From: Clostridiales bacterium
GTDB taxonomy: Bacteria; Bacillota; Clostridia; Lachnospirales; CAG-274
DNA: 64,000 nt
NCBI GenBank assembly: GCA_018371275.1
Contig: JAHALF010000005.1
Location: 1-64,000 of the forward strand
Direction of reading: 5' to 3'
The notes beneath the pieces are model-generated. The model ran no database searches, had not been told where the DNA came from, and was given only the letters and a program-made list of their open reading frames with translations. Position 1 is the stretch's first letter, and each line of letters opens with the position of its first letter. Made by a program: the position numbers and the translations under genes. Shown here one piece after another: positions 34,505-44,451 of this stretch.

Positions 34505-36736
34505 ATGGAAGAATGTGAATTACTTTATGATAAGCTAATAAAAAAAGTAAAAAAATATCACCCATCAACAGATTTTAGTATTATAGAAAAGGCATATAGA
34601 TTAGCAAAAGAAGCTCATGGTGAACAGATTAGAAAATCTGGAGAGCCATATATAATACATCCACTTTGTGTAGCTATTATATTAGCAGATTTAGAATTAG
34701 ATTTAGAGTCTATTGTAGCAGGCATTTTACATGATGTTATAGAAGATACTAAATATTCATTTAACGATTTAAAAAAGTTTTTTAGTGAAGAAATAGCAAA
34801 TATTGTAAGTGGTGTTACAAAGCTTGATAAATTTACTTATTCATCTTCTTCTAAAGAAGAACTGCAAGCAGAAAATTATAGGAAAATGTTTCTTGCTATG
34901 GCAAAAGATATAAGAGTAATATTGATAAAAGTAGCAGATAGATTACACAATATGAGAACACTTCAATATATGAGCAAGGAAAAACAGAGAGAAAAGGCTC
35001 AAGAAACATTAGATATATATGCACCTTTAGCCACAAGGCTTGGTATATTTAAAATAAAAATAGAACTTGAGGATTTATGCCTTAGGTATTTAGATCCAAC
35101 AGCATACTATGATTTAGCAGAAAAAATAGAGAGAAAAAAACATGAAAGAGAAGAATATGTAGAGAGAATAGTTAAAGAGATATCACAAAAGTGTGAGGAA
35201 GATAATTTAAAATGTGAAATATATGGCAGACCTAAACACTTTTTTAGCATTTATAAAAAAATGCTTAATCAGGATAAAACATTAGACCAAATATTTGACC
35301 TTTTTGCAGTTAGAGTAATAGTGGATAGTATAAGAGATTGTTATGAAGTTTTGGGAATTGTTCACGAAATGTATAAACCTATACCTAGCAGGTTTAAAGA
35401 CTATATAGCTATGCCTAAATCTAATATGTATCAATCTTTACACAACACCCTTATAGGTCCAGAAGGATTACCATTTGAAATACAAATTAGAACATTAGAA
35501 ATGCATCGTATAGCAGAATATGGTATAGCAGCCCATTGGAAGTACAAATCTGGTAATAAAAATATTAAGGAATCTGCCGAAGAAGAAAAACTTACTTGGC
35601 TTAGACAAATATTAGAATGGCAAAAAGATATGTCAGACAATAAAGAGTTTATGGACACTATAAAAACAGATTTAGACTCTTTTAATGAAAATGTATACTG
35701 TTTTACACCAACAGGAGAGGTGAAAAGTTTGCCTTATGGTTCTATACCTATTGATTTTGCCTATTCTATACACAGTGCAGTTGGAAATACTATGGTAGGG
35801 GCTAGAGTAAATGGTAAAATAGTAACTTTTGATTATGTTTTACAAAATGGGGATAGGATAGAAATAATAACAAGCCAGAATTCTCGTGGACCTAGTATGG
35901 ACTGGCTAAAAATGGTTAAAAGTAGTGAAGCAAAAAATAAAATAAATCAATGGTTTAAAACTATAAATAAAGAAGAAAATATACTAAAAGGTAAAGACAT
36001 GCTTGAAAAAGAATCAAAACGAAAAGGATTTGTTTTTGGAGAATTAGCAACACCTTTTAGAATAAAGAGAGTTTTAGAAAGATATGGATTTAGAGACTGG
36101 GACGCTATATGTGCAGCTATTGGACACGGTGGACTAAAAGAAGGACAAATAATAAATAGATTTATAGAAGAGCTTAAAAAAGATATAAACAAAAACAAGA
36201 CAGCTGAAGAAATAATAAAAGAAACAGCAGACATTATATCTAATGCAAATTCAAATAGTCAGTCTATTAGAAAACACAAAAACGATTCTGGCATACTTAT
36301 ACACGGTATAACTGGACTAGATGTTAGAGTTTCTAAATGTTGTAGTCCTGTTCCAGGTGATGAAATAGTAGGATTTATAACTAAAGGCAGAGGTGTGTCT
36401 ATTCATAGGACAGATTGTATAAATATAATAAATCTTTTAGAAGATGATAGGAAAAGATTAGTTGAGGCCAACTGGAGTTTAGATAATAGTAAGCATAAAG
36501 AATTTTTAGCAGAAATAAGAATAACAGGCGAAGATAGATTAGGACTTTTAGTGGATATAACAAAAGTATTTACAGATGAAAAATTATCTCTTAAAAATAT
36601 TAATGCTAGAACTATAAAAACAGACTTTATCATAGATACAACTATTACTATAAGTGATAGGTCTGAACTTGAATATATCTGCAAAAAGATAAAAAATGTA
36701 AAAGGTGTTTATGATATACAAAGGATTACAACATAG
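34505..36736 (+). CDS. relA: Bifunctional (p)ppGpp synthetase/hydrolase (Rel)
   Basis: The stringent-response enzyme of 743 residues. Domains: HD hydrolase (1-180; HGEQIRKSGEPYIIHP and the HD pair His76-Asp77 in GILHDVIED), synthetase (about 220-340; RFKDYIAMPKSNMYQSLHNT with the RFKD motif of bifunctional Rel), TGS (VYCFTPTGEVKSLPYGS), a zinc-finger-like region (VSKCCSPVPGDEI) and C-terminal ACT (EIRITGEDRLGLLVDIT). Both active sites look intact. I start at 34505 because AGGAGG directly abuts the upstream ATG at 34499 and is correctly spaced only for the second. It leads an operon with dtd, as in many Firmicutes. Confidence 0.96.
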   Translation: MEECELLYDKLIKKVKKYHPSTDFSIIEKAYRLAKEAHGEQIRKSGEPYIIHPLCVAIILADLELDLESIVAGILHDVIEDTKYSFNDLKKFFSEEIANIVSGVTKLDKFTYSSSSKEELQAENYRKMFLAMAKDIRVILIKVADRLHNMRTLQYMSKEKQREKAQETLDIYAPLATRLGIFKIKIELEDLCLRYLDPTAYYDLAEKIERKKHEREEYVERIVKEISQKCEEDNLKCEIYGRPKHFFSIYKKMLNQDKTLDQIFDLFAVRVIVDSIRDCYEVLGIVHEMYKPIPSRFKDYIAMPKSNMYQSLHNTLIGPEGLPFEIQIRTLEMHRIAEYGIAAHWKYKSGNKNIKESAEEEKLTWLRQILEWQKDMSDNKEFMDTIKTDLDSFNENVYCFTPTGEVKSLPYGSIPIDFAYSIHSAVGNTMVGARVNGKIVTFDYVLQNGDRIEIITSQNSRGPSMDWLKMVKSSEAKNKINQWFKTINKEENILKGKDMLEKESKRKGFVFGELATPFRIKRVLERYGFRDWDAICAAIGHGGLKEGQIINRFIEELKKDINKNKTAEEIIKETADIISNANSNSQSIRKHKNDSGILIHGITGLDVRVSKCCSPVPGDEIVGFITKGRGVSIHRTDCINIINLLEDDRKRLVEANWSLDNSKHKEFLAEIRITGEDRLGLLVDITKVFTDEKLSLKNINARTIKTDFIIDTTITISDRSELEYICKKIKNVKGVYDIQRITT

Positions 36737-36745
36737 GAGGAGAAT

Positions 36746-37195
36746 ATGCGAGTTGTTTTACAAAGAGTAACCAAAGCAAAAGTTGATATAGATGGAAAAA
36801 CGGTTGGTAAAATAGATAAAGGTATAGTTGCTTTAGTTGCTGTTAATGATACAGATGATGTAGAAATATTTAAATATATGTGTAATAAAATTATAAATCT
36901 TAGAATATTTGAAGATAGTGAAGATAAACTTAACCTATCTATAAAAGATTTAGAATTAGGACTTTTAATAGTACCTAATTTTACTGTTTATGCAGATGCA
37001 AGAAAAGGGCTTCGACCTAGTTTTGTAGGTGGCGCTAAACCAGATGATGCAGAAAAAATATTTAATGATTTTGTAAACTATGTTAAAAATAATTATGAAA
37101 AAGTAGAAACAGGCATATTTAGAGCAGATATGCAAGTTGAGCTTATAAATGATGGTCCTATTACTATACTTTTAGATAGTGACAAATTGTTTTAG
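36746..37195 (+). CDS. dtd: D-aminoacyl-tRNA deacylase
   Basis: Dtd removes D-amino acids (and mischarged Gly) from tRNA. The 149-residue protein begins MRVVLQRVTKAKVDIDGK and has the family motifs PNFTVYADARKGLRPSFV (the SQ-type motif here being NFT in place of the usual SQFT) and the C-terminal NDGPITILLD cross-subunit Gly-Pro motif. It starts 9 bases after relA in the classic rel-dtd arrangement. Confidence 0.96.
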   Translation: MRVVLQRVTKAKVDIDGKTVGKIDKGIVALVAVNDTDDVEIFKYMCNKIINLRIFEDSEDKLNLSIKDLELGLLIVPNFTVYADARKGLRPSFVGGAKPDDAEKIFNDFVNYVKNNYEKVETGIFRADMQVELINDGPITILLDSDKLF

Positions 37196-37204
37196 GAGGC
37201 TAAT

Positions 37205-37846
37205 ATGAAAGTAAAAGTTGAAATAGTTGGTGGAATGATGATGCAAAATTGTTATTTTGCCATAGAAGATGGTACAAACAATGCTATAATAATAGACCCA
37301 GGTGCAGATTCTGATAGGCTTATAAACTTAATAGAAAAAGAAAGATTAAATTTAAAATATATTGTTTTGACACATGGACATTTTGACCATATAGGTGCTT
37401 GTAAAGATATAAAAGAAAAATACAACACACCTATTGTTATATGTGAAGGAGAAGAAATATTAATAGAACACCCAGAAAATAATCTTTCACATATGATAAA
37501 TGCTAATATATCTTTAAAAGCTGATATGACTTTAAAAGATAATGAAATTTTTAGATTTGGTGATAATTTATATTTTAAAGTTTTAAAAACCCCAGGACAT
37601 ACACCAGGAGGTATGTGCTTATATTTTGAAAAAGAAAATATACTTTTCTCGGGGGATACTTTATTTTATGGTTCTATTGGTAGGACAGACTTTCCTTATG
37701 GTAATTCTGCTGATTTAATAAAATCTGTTACAAGACTTAAAGATTTACCAGAGGAAACAGTTGTTTATTGTGGTCACGGCAATAAAACTACAATAGGAAC
37801 AGAAAAAAATATTAACCCATATATGGGAAATATGTATGAATATTAG
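37205..37846 (+). CDS. MBL-fold metallo-hydrolase, glyoxalase II-like
   Basis: The 213-residue protein has the metallo-beta-lactamase metal motif THGHFDHIGA (HxHxDH), the later His in TPGHTPGGMCLY, the bridging Asp in FSGDTLF and the last His in YCGHGNKT. This is the single-domain glyoxalase II-like/YqgX group often found downstream of rel and dtd in Firmicutes. The natural substrate is not known. It is 9 bases after dtd and 14 before hemZ. Confidence 0.92.
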   Translation: MKVKVEIVGGMMMQNCYFAIEDGTNNAIIIDPGADSDRLINLIEKERLNLKYIVLTHGHFDHIGACKDIKEKYNTPIVICEGEEILIEHPENNLSHMINANISLKADMTLKDNEIFRFGDNLYFKVLKTPGHTPGGMCLYFEKENILFSGDTLFYGSIGRTDFPYGNSADLIKSVTRLKDLPEETVVYCGHGNKTTIGTEKNINPYMGNMYEY

Positions 37847-37860
37847 AAAGTTGGTTTTAT

Positions 37861-39306
37861 ATGTACTATATTGTTGAGCATAAACATTTAGACGAAGTGC
37901 TTTCAGTTATCCAATTGTTTTATTTTGGAGAAAAAATAATACAAGTAGATGAAATTTTAGATGATAGTATTGTTATAAAAAGTATTATTAAAGATAATTT
38001 GTCTATTTGTAAAGTATATAAAGATAAACAAGAAATAGTTTGTAAGGAAAATAGCTTGGGAAACATAGAAAAATACAGTTTTTCTAATGAAAAAGCTAGA
38101 ATAATAAAACTTACTGTTTTTCAAGCTATACAAGAAATTAGACCTTTAGATATGCCTTGGGGTATATTAACGGGTGTTAGACCTACTAAAAAAATAAATG
38201 AAATGTTAGATGAAGGTTTTTCTGAAAGTGATATTAAAAATATTTTAAAGGAAAAGTATTTAACAACAGATGAAAAAATAGATTTAGCAATAGATATTTC
38301 TAAAATAGAAAAAAATATATTAAAAAATAATAGTAAAAATAAAATATCATTATATTTAGGTATACCATTTTGTCCTACAAGATGTATATATTGTTCTTTT
38401 ACATCTTTTAATCTTAGTCAATATACCAAAAAAGTAGATTTATATTTAGATTGTTTAGAAAAAGAAATATTATCTCTAAAAGATTATGTTAATAGCTATG
38501 AAATAGAGAGTATATATATAGGTGGGGGGACACCATCTTCTTTAAATGAAACTCAATTTTATAGATTTTTAAAAATGATAGCAGACAATTTTAAAAAGCC
38601 TTTAGTAGAATATACAATAGAAGCAGGAAGGGCAGATACAATAACAAGACAAAAGCTTAAAACAATGAAAGAGTTTAATGCTAGTAGAATATCTATAAAT
38701 CCTCAGACAATGAATGATAAAACATTAAAATTAATAGGTAGAAATCATTTAGAAAAAGATTTTTTAGAAGTTTTTTATATGGCACGTGAAGAGGGGCATA
38801 ACAATATAAATACAGATATTATTTTAGGTCTTACAGATGAAACATCAAAAGAAGTTTTGTACACTATGGATAAACTTTATAAATTAAAGCCAGAAAGTTT
38901 AACAGTACATACACTTGCTTTAAAAAGGGCATCTAGACTTAATGAAAATATAGATAGTTTTAATCCTAGTTCGTTTTATGAAATGGAAAAAATGATAAGT
39001 ATAACAAAAGATTATGCTAAAAAAATGGATATGTATCCTTATTATATGTATAGACAAAAAAATATGGTAGGTAATTTTGAAAATGTAGGATATTGTAGAG
39101 ATGGGTTAGAATGTTTTTATAATATACAAATAATGGAAGAAAAACAAACGATTATTTCTTTTGGTGCTGGTGCTACAAGTAAATTTTATTTTCAAGATAA
39201 AAATCTTATAAAAAGGGCTTTTAATGTAAAAAGTGTAGATGATTATATAAATCGTATAGATGAAATGATACAGAGAAAAATAGAAATAATAGAGGAGGGG
39301 ATATAG
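37861..39306 (+). CDS. hemZ: HemZ-type radical-SAM oxidoreductase (coproporphyrinogen dehydrogenase family)
   Basis: The 481-residue protein has a 160-residue N-terminal extension unique to HemZ (MPWGILTGVRPTKKINEMLD at its end) and a HemN-like radical-SAM domain with PFCPTRCIYCSF (about residues 169-180) and IYIGGGTPSSLNE. HemZ is annotated as oxygen-independent coproporphyrinogen dehydrogenase, but that activity is not firmly shown for the family, and no other heme-synthesis gene is in this window. It directly abuts hisS: its TAG stop is followed at once by the hisS ATG. Confidence 0.92.
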   Translation: MYYIVEHKHLDEVLSVIQLFYFGEKIIQVDEILDDSIVIKSIIKDNLSICKVYKDKQEIVCKENSLGNIEKYSFSNEKARIIKLTVFQAIQEIRPLDMPWGILTGVRPTKKINEMLDEGFSESDIKNILKEKYLTTDEKIDLAIDISKIEKNILKNNSKNKISLYLGIPFCPTRCIYCSFTSFNLSQYTKKVDLYLDCLEKEILSLKDYVNSYEIESIYIGGGTPSSLNETQFYRFLKMIADNFKKPLVEYTIEAGRADTITRQKLKTMKEFNASRISINPQTMNDKTLKLIGRNHLEKDFLEVFYMAREEGHNNINTDIILGLTDETSKEVLYTMDKLYKLKPESLTVHTLALKRASRLNENIDSFNPSSFYEMEKMISITKDYAKKMDMYPYYMYRQKNMVGNFENVGYCRDGLECFYNIQIMEEKQTIISFGAGATSKFYFQDKNLIKRAFNVKSVDDYINRIDEMIQRKIEIIEEGI

Positions 39307-40566
39307 ATGAAAATAAAAAGACCAAAAGGCACTAATGATATTTTTGGTAGGGAGTCTTATAAGTGGCAATTTTTAGAAAATGAAATAAGACAAACTTGTA
39401 AAATTTTTGGCATACAGGAAATAAGAACTCCTATTTTTGAGTATAAAAATCTTTTTGAACGTGGAGTTGGAGAAACAACAGATGTTGTCCAAAAAGAAAT
39501 GTTTACATTTGAAGATAGAGGTGGACGTGAATATGCTTTAAAGCCAGAAAGTACAGCAGGAACAGCAAGAGCATATTTAGAAAATAGCCTCAATGCTGAT
39601 GTGCAACCTACAAAACTTTATTATATAGCTCCAACTTTTAGAGATGAAAGAAATCAAGCAGGTAGATTTAAACAATTTCATCAATTTGGTGTTGAAGTGT
39701 TTGGTTCTTTTGATGCTAGCTGTGATGCCGAGGTTATCTCTTTTGTATATGAGTTTTTAAAAAGGCTTAACATTAAAGATGTAACTTTAAAATTAAATAG
39801 TCTAGGTGGTAATGAATGTAGAAAGGCTTATAATGAAAAGCTTAAATGTTTTATAGAAACTAAACTTGATAAATTATGTGATGATTGTAAACAAAGATAT
39901 AAAAAAAATCCTCTTAGAGTATTAGATTGTAAAAATAATAACTGTAAAGAAGCTTTAAAAGAAGCTCCAACAACAATAGATAGTTTAGATGAAGAATGCA
40001 AAAATCATTTTGAAAGTTTAAAAAAATATTTAGATATAATGAATATACCTTATGAGATAGATTATAAAATTGTTAGGGGATTAGATTACTATACCAAAAC
40101 AGTATTTGAATTTGTTTGTAAATCTGAAAGTTTAGGCTCTCAAAGTACTATATGTGGTGGTGGTAGATATGACAACCTTATAAAAGAATGTGGAGGACAA
40201 GCAACAGGTGCAGTTGGGTTTGGTATTGGTATGGAGCGTGTTCTTATTCTTATGGAGGAGCAAGGAATACAAATAGAAGGTGAAAGTAGACCTTTAATAT
40301 ATATAGGTTCTATGGGAGAAGATGGCTTTACAAAAGCCCAACAAATAGCTTATAATCTTAGAAAAAAAGGGTTATATGTAGAATATGATATAGTTAGAAG
40401 AAGTGTAAAAGCACAGTTAAAATATGCAGATAAGATAAATGCTAAATATGTTGTAATAATTGGAGATAATGAAATAGAAACAGATAAGGTAAACTTAAAA
40501 GATATGGATAAAAGTGAGCAAAGAGAGATAAATTTATCTAATTTAGAAAGAGAAATTTTAAACTAG
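39307..40566 (+). CDS. hisS: Histidyl-tRNA synthetase
   Basis: This class II synthetase has motif 1 around FGIQEIRTPIFEYKNLFERG, motif 2 FRDERNQAGRFKQFHQFGVE, histidine-specific loops VRGLDYYTKTVFEF and motif 3 GFGIGMERVLIL, with a C-terminal anticodon-binding domain (IYIGSMGEDGFTKAQQIAYN). 419 residues is normal. No T-box leader precedes it; it is read from the rel operon, which is a common arrangement (hisS-aspS downstream of rel-dtd). Confidence 0.97.
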   Translation: MKIKRPKGTNDIFGRESYKWQFLENEIRQTCKIFGIQEIRTPIFEYKNLFERGVGETTDVVQKEMFTFEDRGGREYALKPESTAGTARAYLENSLNADVQPTKLYYIAPTFRDERNQAGRFKQFHQFGVEVFGSFDASCDAEVISFVYEFLKRLNIKDVTLKLNSLGGNECRKAYNEKLKCFIETKLDKLCDDCKQRYKKNPLRVLDCKNNNCKEALKEAPTTIDSLDEECKNHFESLKKYLDIMNIPYEIDYKIVRGLDYYTKTVFEFVCKSESLGSQSTICGGGRYDNLIKECGGQATGAVGFGIGMERVLILMEEQGIQIEGESRPLIYIGSMGEDGFTKAQQIAYNLRKKGLYVEYDIVRRSVKAQLKYADKINAKYVVIIGDNEIETDKVNLKDMDKSEQREINLSNLEREILN

Positions 40567-40577
40567 TGGAGGGTAAG

Positions 40578-42359
40578 ATGAAAGGTTTTAAAAGAACAAA
40601 TTATTGTGGTGAAATAAAGGAAAATATGATAGGTAAAGAGGTAACTCTTATGGGTTGGGTTAGCCGTAAGCGTGTATTTAGCCATTTTTCTTTTATTTTG
40701 TTAAGAGATAGAACAGGTATTGTTCAAGCTGTTGTTAACCAAGACACTAATACAGAAGATGTTATAAAAAAAGATAAAGAGCTTAAGCCAGAATATGTTG
40801 TAGCTATTAAGGGAAAAGTTGTAGGTAGAACAGAAGAAAATATTAACCCAGAAATGGAAACAGGTAAAGTTGAAGTTCTAATAGATAATATGGAGATTTT
40901 ATCAGAATCTGAAGTGCCTCCTTTTCAAATTGAGGATAGCATAAATGTAAGTACGGATTTAAGGCTTAAATATAGATATTTAGACCTTAGAAGACCTAGT
41001 GTTGCTAAAAATTTAATTTTAAGACATAATGTAGCTCAATCTGTTAGAAGATTTTTAGACAATGAAGGGTTTTTGGAGATAGAAACACCGTTCTTAACAA
41101 AGTCTACACCAGAAGGTGCTAGAGATTACCTTGTTCCAAGTCGTGTTCATTCTGGAGAATTTTATGCCCTTCCACAATCTCCTCAAATTTTTAAACAGCT
41201 TTTAATGGCATCTGGATTTGATAAATATTTTCAAATAGTAAAATGTTTTAGAGATGAAGATTTAAGAGCAGATAGACAACCAGAATTTACACAGATAGAT
41301 ATGGAATTATCTTTTGTTGATGATGAAGATATAATTAATTTAAATGAAAGGCTTATGAAAACTATATTAAAAGAAACAAAAGGGATAGATATAAAAATAC
41401 CTTTTGAAAGAATGCCTTATAAAGAAGCTATGGAAAGATTTGGCTCTGATAAACCAGATATTAGATTTGGTATGGAACTTAAAAATATTACAGATATTGT
41501 ATCTGGTAGCGAGTTTGGTGTGTTTGAAAATGCTATAACTTCTGGTGGAAGTGTTAGAGGAATAAATGTTAAAGGTTCTTGCTCTATGCCAAGAAAACAA
41601 ATAGATAGTTTAGTAGAGCTTGTTAAAACTTATGGTGCAAAAGGTTTAGCTTGGTTAGGGTTAAATGAAGATGATACATTTAAAACAAGTATAGGTAAAT
41701 TTTTTGATGATAATAAGCTTAGAGAAATAGCTAATGCTTTTGACGCAGAAAAAGGAGATTTAATTTTAATTTGTGCAGATAAGGATAGTATTGTTTTTGA
41801 TGCTTTAGGAGCTTTAAGGGTTGAGATGTCTAAAAGACTTGAACTTACTGATAAAGATGATTATAGATTTTTATGGGTTACAGAGTTTCCTCTTTTTGAA
41901 TATGATGATGAAGAACAAAGATATGTTGCAAAGCATCACCCATTTACTATGCCTATGGAAGAAGACATTGATTTATTAGAAACAAATCCAGAAAAAGCAA
42001 GAGCAGTAGCTTATGATTTAGTTTTAAATGGTTATGAGCTAGGTGGTGGTAGTCTTAGAATATACCAAAGTGATTTACAAGAAAAAATGTTTAAATGTTT
42101 AGGGTTTAGTCAAGAAGAGGCTAATGAAAGATTTGGATTTTTAATAGATGCCTTTAAGTATGGTGCTCCTCCTCACGGTGGACTTGCCCTAGGGCTTGAT
42201 AGAATAGTTATGCTTTTATCTGGAAGTGATAGTTTAAGAGATGTTATAGCGTTTCCTAAAGTAAAAGATGCTTCTTGTCCTTTAGCAGATGCTCCTAACT
42301 TTGTAGATAAAAAACAATTAGATGAACTTATGATAGAAATTAAAAGTGAAGAGAAATAA
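40578..42359 (+). CDS. aspS: Aspartyl-tRNA synthetase
   Basis: This bacterial-type AspRS (593 residues from the chosen start) has an N-terminal OB-fold anticodon domain (VTLMGWVSRKRVFSHFSFIL), class II motifs FRDEDLRADRQPEFTQID (motif 2) and GLALGLDRIVML (motif 3) and the bacterial GAD insertion. I use the ATG at 40578 with GGAGGG upstream; the GTG at 40566 overlaps the hisS stop and the ribosome site. If this organism makes Asn-tRNA by transamidation, AspRS would be non-discriminating, which is relevant because a divergent gatB lies at the right end. Confidence 0.97.
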   Translation: MKGFKRTNYCGEIKENMIGKEVTLMGWVSRKRVFSHFSFILLRDRTGIVQAVVNQDTNTEDVIKKDKELKPEYVVAIKGKVVGRTEENINPEMETGKVEVLIDNMEILSESEVPPFQIEDSINVSTDLRLKYRYLDLRRPSVAKNLILRHNVAQSVRRFLDNEGFLEIETPFLTKSTPEGARDYLVPSRVHSGEFYALPQSPQIFKQLLMASGFDKYFQIVKCFRDEDLRADRQPEFTQIDMELSFVDDEDIINLNERLMKTILKETKGIDIKIPFERMPYKEAMERFGSDKPDIRFGMELKNITDIVSGSEFGVFENAITSGGSVRGINVKGSCSMPRKQIDSLVELVKTYGAKGLAWLGLNEDDTFKTSIGKFFDDNKLREIANAFDAEKGDLILICADKDSIVFDALGALRVEMSKRLELTDKDDYRFLWVTEFPLFEYDDEEQRYVAKHHPFTMPMEEDIDLLETNPEKARAVAYDLVLNGYELGGGSLRIYQSDLQEKMFKCLGFSQEEANERFGFLIDAFKYGAPPHGGLALGLDRIVMLLSGSDSLRDVIAFPKVKDASCPLADAPNFVDKKQLDELMIEIKSEEK

Positions 42360-42443
42360 TTAATAAAATTAGAAAATTTATTTTATTCTAGTATTTTATA
42401 AATTTGTTAAGACATTATTAGTAGTTTGTTATAAATACCTGCT

Positions 42444-42484
42444 TTTTGTAGTTATTTATAACTTTAGTGCTAATAACTACAAAA
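42444..42484. repeat. 13-bp inverted repeat upstream of mbl
   Basis: TTTTGTAGTTATT pairs with AATAACTACAAAA around a 15-base loop, 67 bases before the mbl -10 box. No T run follows, so it may be an aspS terminator or a binding site. The rest of the 42360-42600 gap is AT-rich and has no gene. Confidence 0.55.
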
Positions 42485-42527
42485 TCTTTAAAAAATTGTT
42501 AAGTTTATTAAAAAATATAAAAAATAC

Positions 42528-42556
42528 TTTAAATTATAACAAAAATGTGGTATAAT
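42528..42556 (+). promoter_or_regulatory. Extended -10 promoter of mbl-flagellar rod operon
   Basis: TATAAT at 42551-42556 is preceded by TGG (extended -10) with a weak -35 TTTAAA 17 bases upstream; 45 bases before the mbl ATG. Confidence 0.65.
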
Positions 42557-42600
42557 GAAAGAGTTATATATAAATGCATAAATTAAAAGGAGAAAGTTTA

Positions 42601-43641
42601 ATGTTTAGTTCTGATATAGGAATTGATTTAGGCACATCTAGTGTACTAATATATATAAAAGGACAAGGCATTGTTTTAAAAGAACCTTCTGTTGTTGCAA
42701 TAAACAGGCATACTAATGAGGTTATTGCTGTAGGTGAAAAAGCTAGAGAAATGATAGGAAAAGCACCAGCAAACATAAATGTTATAAGACCTCTTAGAGA
42801 AGGGGTTATATCTGATTATAATGTTACAGAAATTATGCTAAAGTATTTTATAAAAGAAGCAATGGGTAAAACATCTAGACGTCCTAGAATAGCTGTTTGT
42901 GTGCCCTCTGAAGTTACAGAAGTGGAAAAAAAAGCAGTTAAAGATGCTACAAAAGATGCCGGTGCTAGAGAAGTTTTTGTAATAGAAGAACCTATAGCTG
43001 CTGCTATTGGGTCTGGTATAGATATAACTAGAGCTTGTGGTAGTATGATAGTTGATATTGGAGGTGGAACAACAGATATTGCTGTTATATCTCTTGGTGG
43101 TACAGTTGTAAAAAGGTCTTTAAAAATAGCTGGAGACAACTTTGATGAGTCTATAATAAAATATATTAAAAATAAATATAACATTCTTATAGGTGAAAAA
43201 AGTGCAGAAAATCTTAAAGTTAATGTTGGTACTGTTTATAAAAGAAGTGCACCTGTAAATATGGATATAAGAGGTAGGAATCTTGTTACTGGTTTACCTA
43301 ATATTATAAATATTACATCCGAAGAAATGTATGAAGCTTTAATTACACCAACATCTATAATTATAGATACAATTAAAAAAGTTTTAGAGCAAACTCCACC
43401 AGAACTTGCTTCTGATGTTTATGAGAGAGGTATAGTTATGACGGGTGGAGGAGCTTTAATATATGGGTTAGATAAAGCTATAAAAGAATTTACGGGTATA
43501 AATGCCGTTTTAGCAGAAGATGCTATATCTTGTGTAGCATCAGGTACAGGTAAATGTATAGAATATAATGATAAATTTAGAAAAAATATATGCAAGTTTA
43601 GTTTTTTTGATAAAATATTAAGATTGTTTAAATGGAGATGA
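42601..43641 (+). CDS. mbl: MreB-family rod-shape protein, Mbl type
   Basis: This bacterial actin guides cell-wall synthesis along the cylinder. The protein (346 residues from the ATG at 42601, which has AAAAGGAG upstream) shows the actin phosphate-1 motif DIGIDLGTSSVLIYI, phosphate-2 MIVDIGGGTTDIAVISLGG and adenosine motif GIVMTGGGALIYGLDKAI. I prefer mbl to mreB because two flagellar rod genes follow directly, as in the mbl-flhO-flhP operon of Bacillus subtilis, and no mreC or mreD is present. Confidence 0.9.
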   Translation: MFSSDIGIDLGTSSVLIYIKGQGIVLKEPSVVAINRHTNEVIAVGEKAREMIGKAPANINVIRPLREGVISDYNVTEIMLKYFIKEAMGKTSRRPRIAVCVPSEVTEVEKKAVKDATKDAGAREVFVIEEPIAAAIGSGIDITRACGSMIVDIGGGTTDIAVISLGGTVVKRSLKIAGDNFDESIIKYIKNKYNILIGEKSAENLKVNVGTVYKRSAPVNMDIRGRNLVTGLPNIINITSEEMYEALITPTSIIIDTIKKVLEQTPPELASDVYERGIVMTGGGALIYGLDKAIKEFTGINAVLAEDAISCVASGTGKCIEYNDKFRKNICKFSFFDKILRLFKWR

Positions 43642-43646
43642 TTTGA

Positions 43647-44417
43647 TTGAATAGGGGTTTGTACACATCAGCAATAGGTATGATGACTCAAATGAATAAT
43701 ATGGATGTTATAACAAATAATATAGCAAATGTTGATAATACTGGGTTTAAAAAAGATACTACTGTTGTGCAGTCTTTTTCCGAAGAATTAATGAAAAGAC
43801 TTAACGATCCAGAGCAAGGGCTTATAAAAAGAGATAATAATATAGGTAAAGTGTCTCTTGGCAATTTTGTAACAGAGGTTAGTACAGATTTTTCTGTAGG
43901 TTCTATGGAAGAAACAGGTGGTACTTATGATCTAGCTATAGATGGTGATGGTTTTTTTGCAATAGAAACTATTAATGATGGAAATGTTGTAGAAAAATAT
44001 ACAAGAGATGGCTCTTTTACCGTTAATAGTAATAATGAGCTTATGACAAAAGAAGGTAATTATGTTTTAGGTGAAAATGGACGAATTGTTATACCAAATG
44101 GGAATATAACTATTAGTGAAAATGGGAATATATATTCTAATGGGGAATTTGTAGATAAGTTAAAGATAGTAGATTTTGAAAATAAAGAAAGCCTTAGAAA
44201 ATATGGGGATAACCTGTATAATAAAATAGAAGAAAGTGTTGAAAAGCCTTTTACAGGAACTATTATACAAAAACATGTAGAAACATCTAATGTAAATGCC
44301 GTAGATGAAATGGTTAAAATGATAACAGTATCTAGAGCATATGAGCTTAATCAAAAAATGGTTCAAGCACATGATTCTGTTTTAGGTAAAGCTGTTAATG
44401 ATATAGCGAGAAAATAA
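43647..44417 (+). CDS. flhO: Flagellar rod/hook-basal body protein FlhO (FlgF-like)
   Basis: This 256-residue rod protein begins RGLYTSAIGMMTQMNNMDVI and has the N-terminal flagellar rod signature NNIANVDNTGFKKDT, a central D1 domain (DLAIDGDGFFAIE) and the C-terminal coiled region AVDEMVKMITVSRAYELNQK. It builds the distal part of the rod crossing the cell wall. The start is a TTG at 43647 with GGAG nine bases upstream. It follows mbl with a 5-base gap. Confidence 0.92.
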   Translation: MNRGLYTSAIGMMTQMNNMDVITNNIANVDNTGFKKDTTVVQSFSEELMKRLNDPEQGLIKRDNNIGKVSLGNFVTEVSTDFSVGSMEETGGTYDLAIDGDGFFAIETINDGNVVEKYTRDGSFTVNSNNELMTKEGNYVLGENGRIVIPNGNITISENGNIYSNGEFVDKLKIVDFENKESLRKYGDNLYNKIEESVEKPFTGTIIQKHVETSNVNAVDEMVKMITVSRAYELNQKMVQAHDSVLGKAVNDIARK

Positions 44418-44451
44418 TAGAAAAATAATAGGAAATAGGAGGTAAATATTT

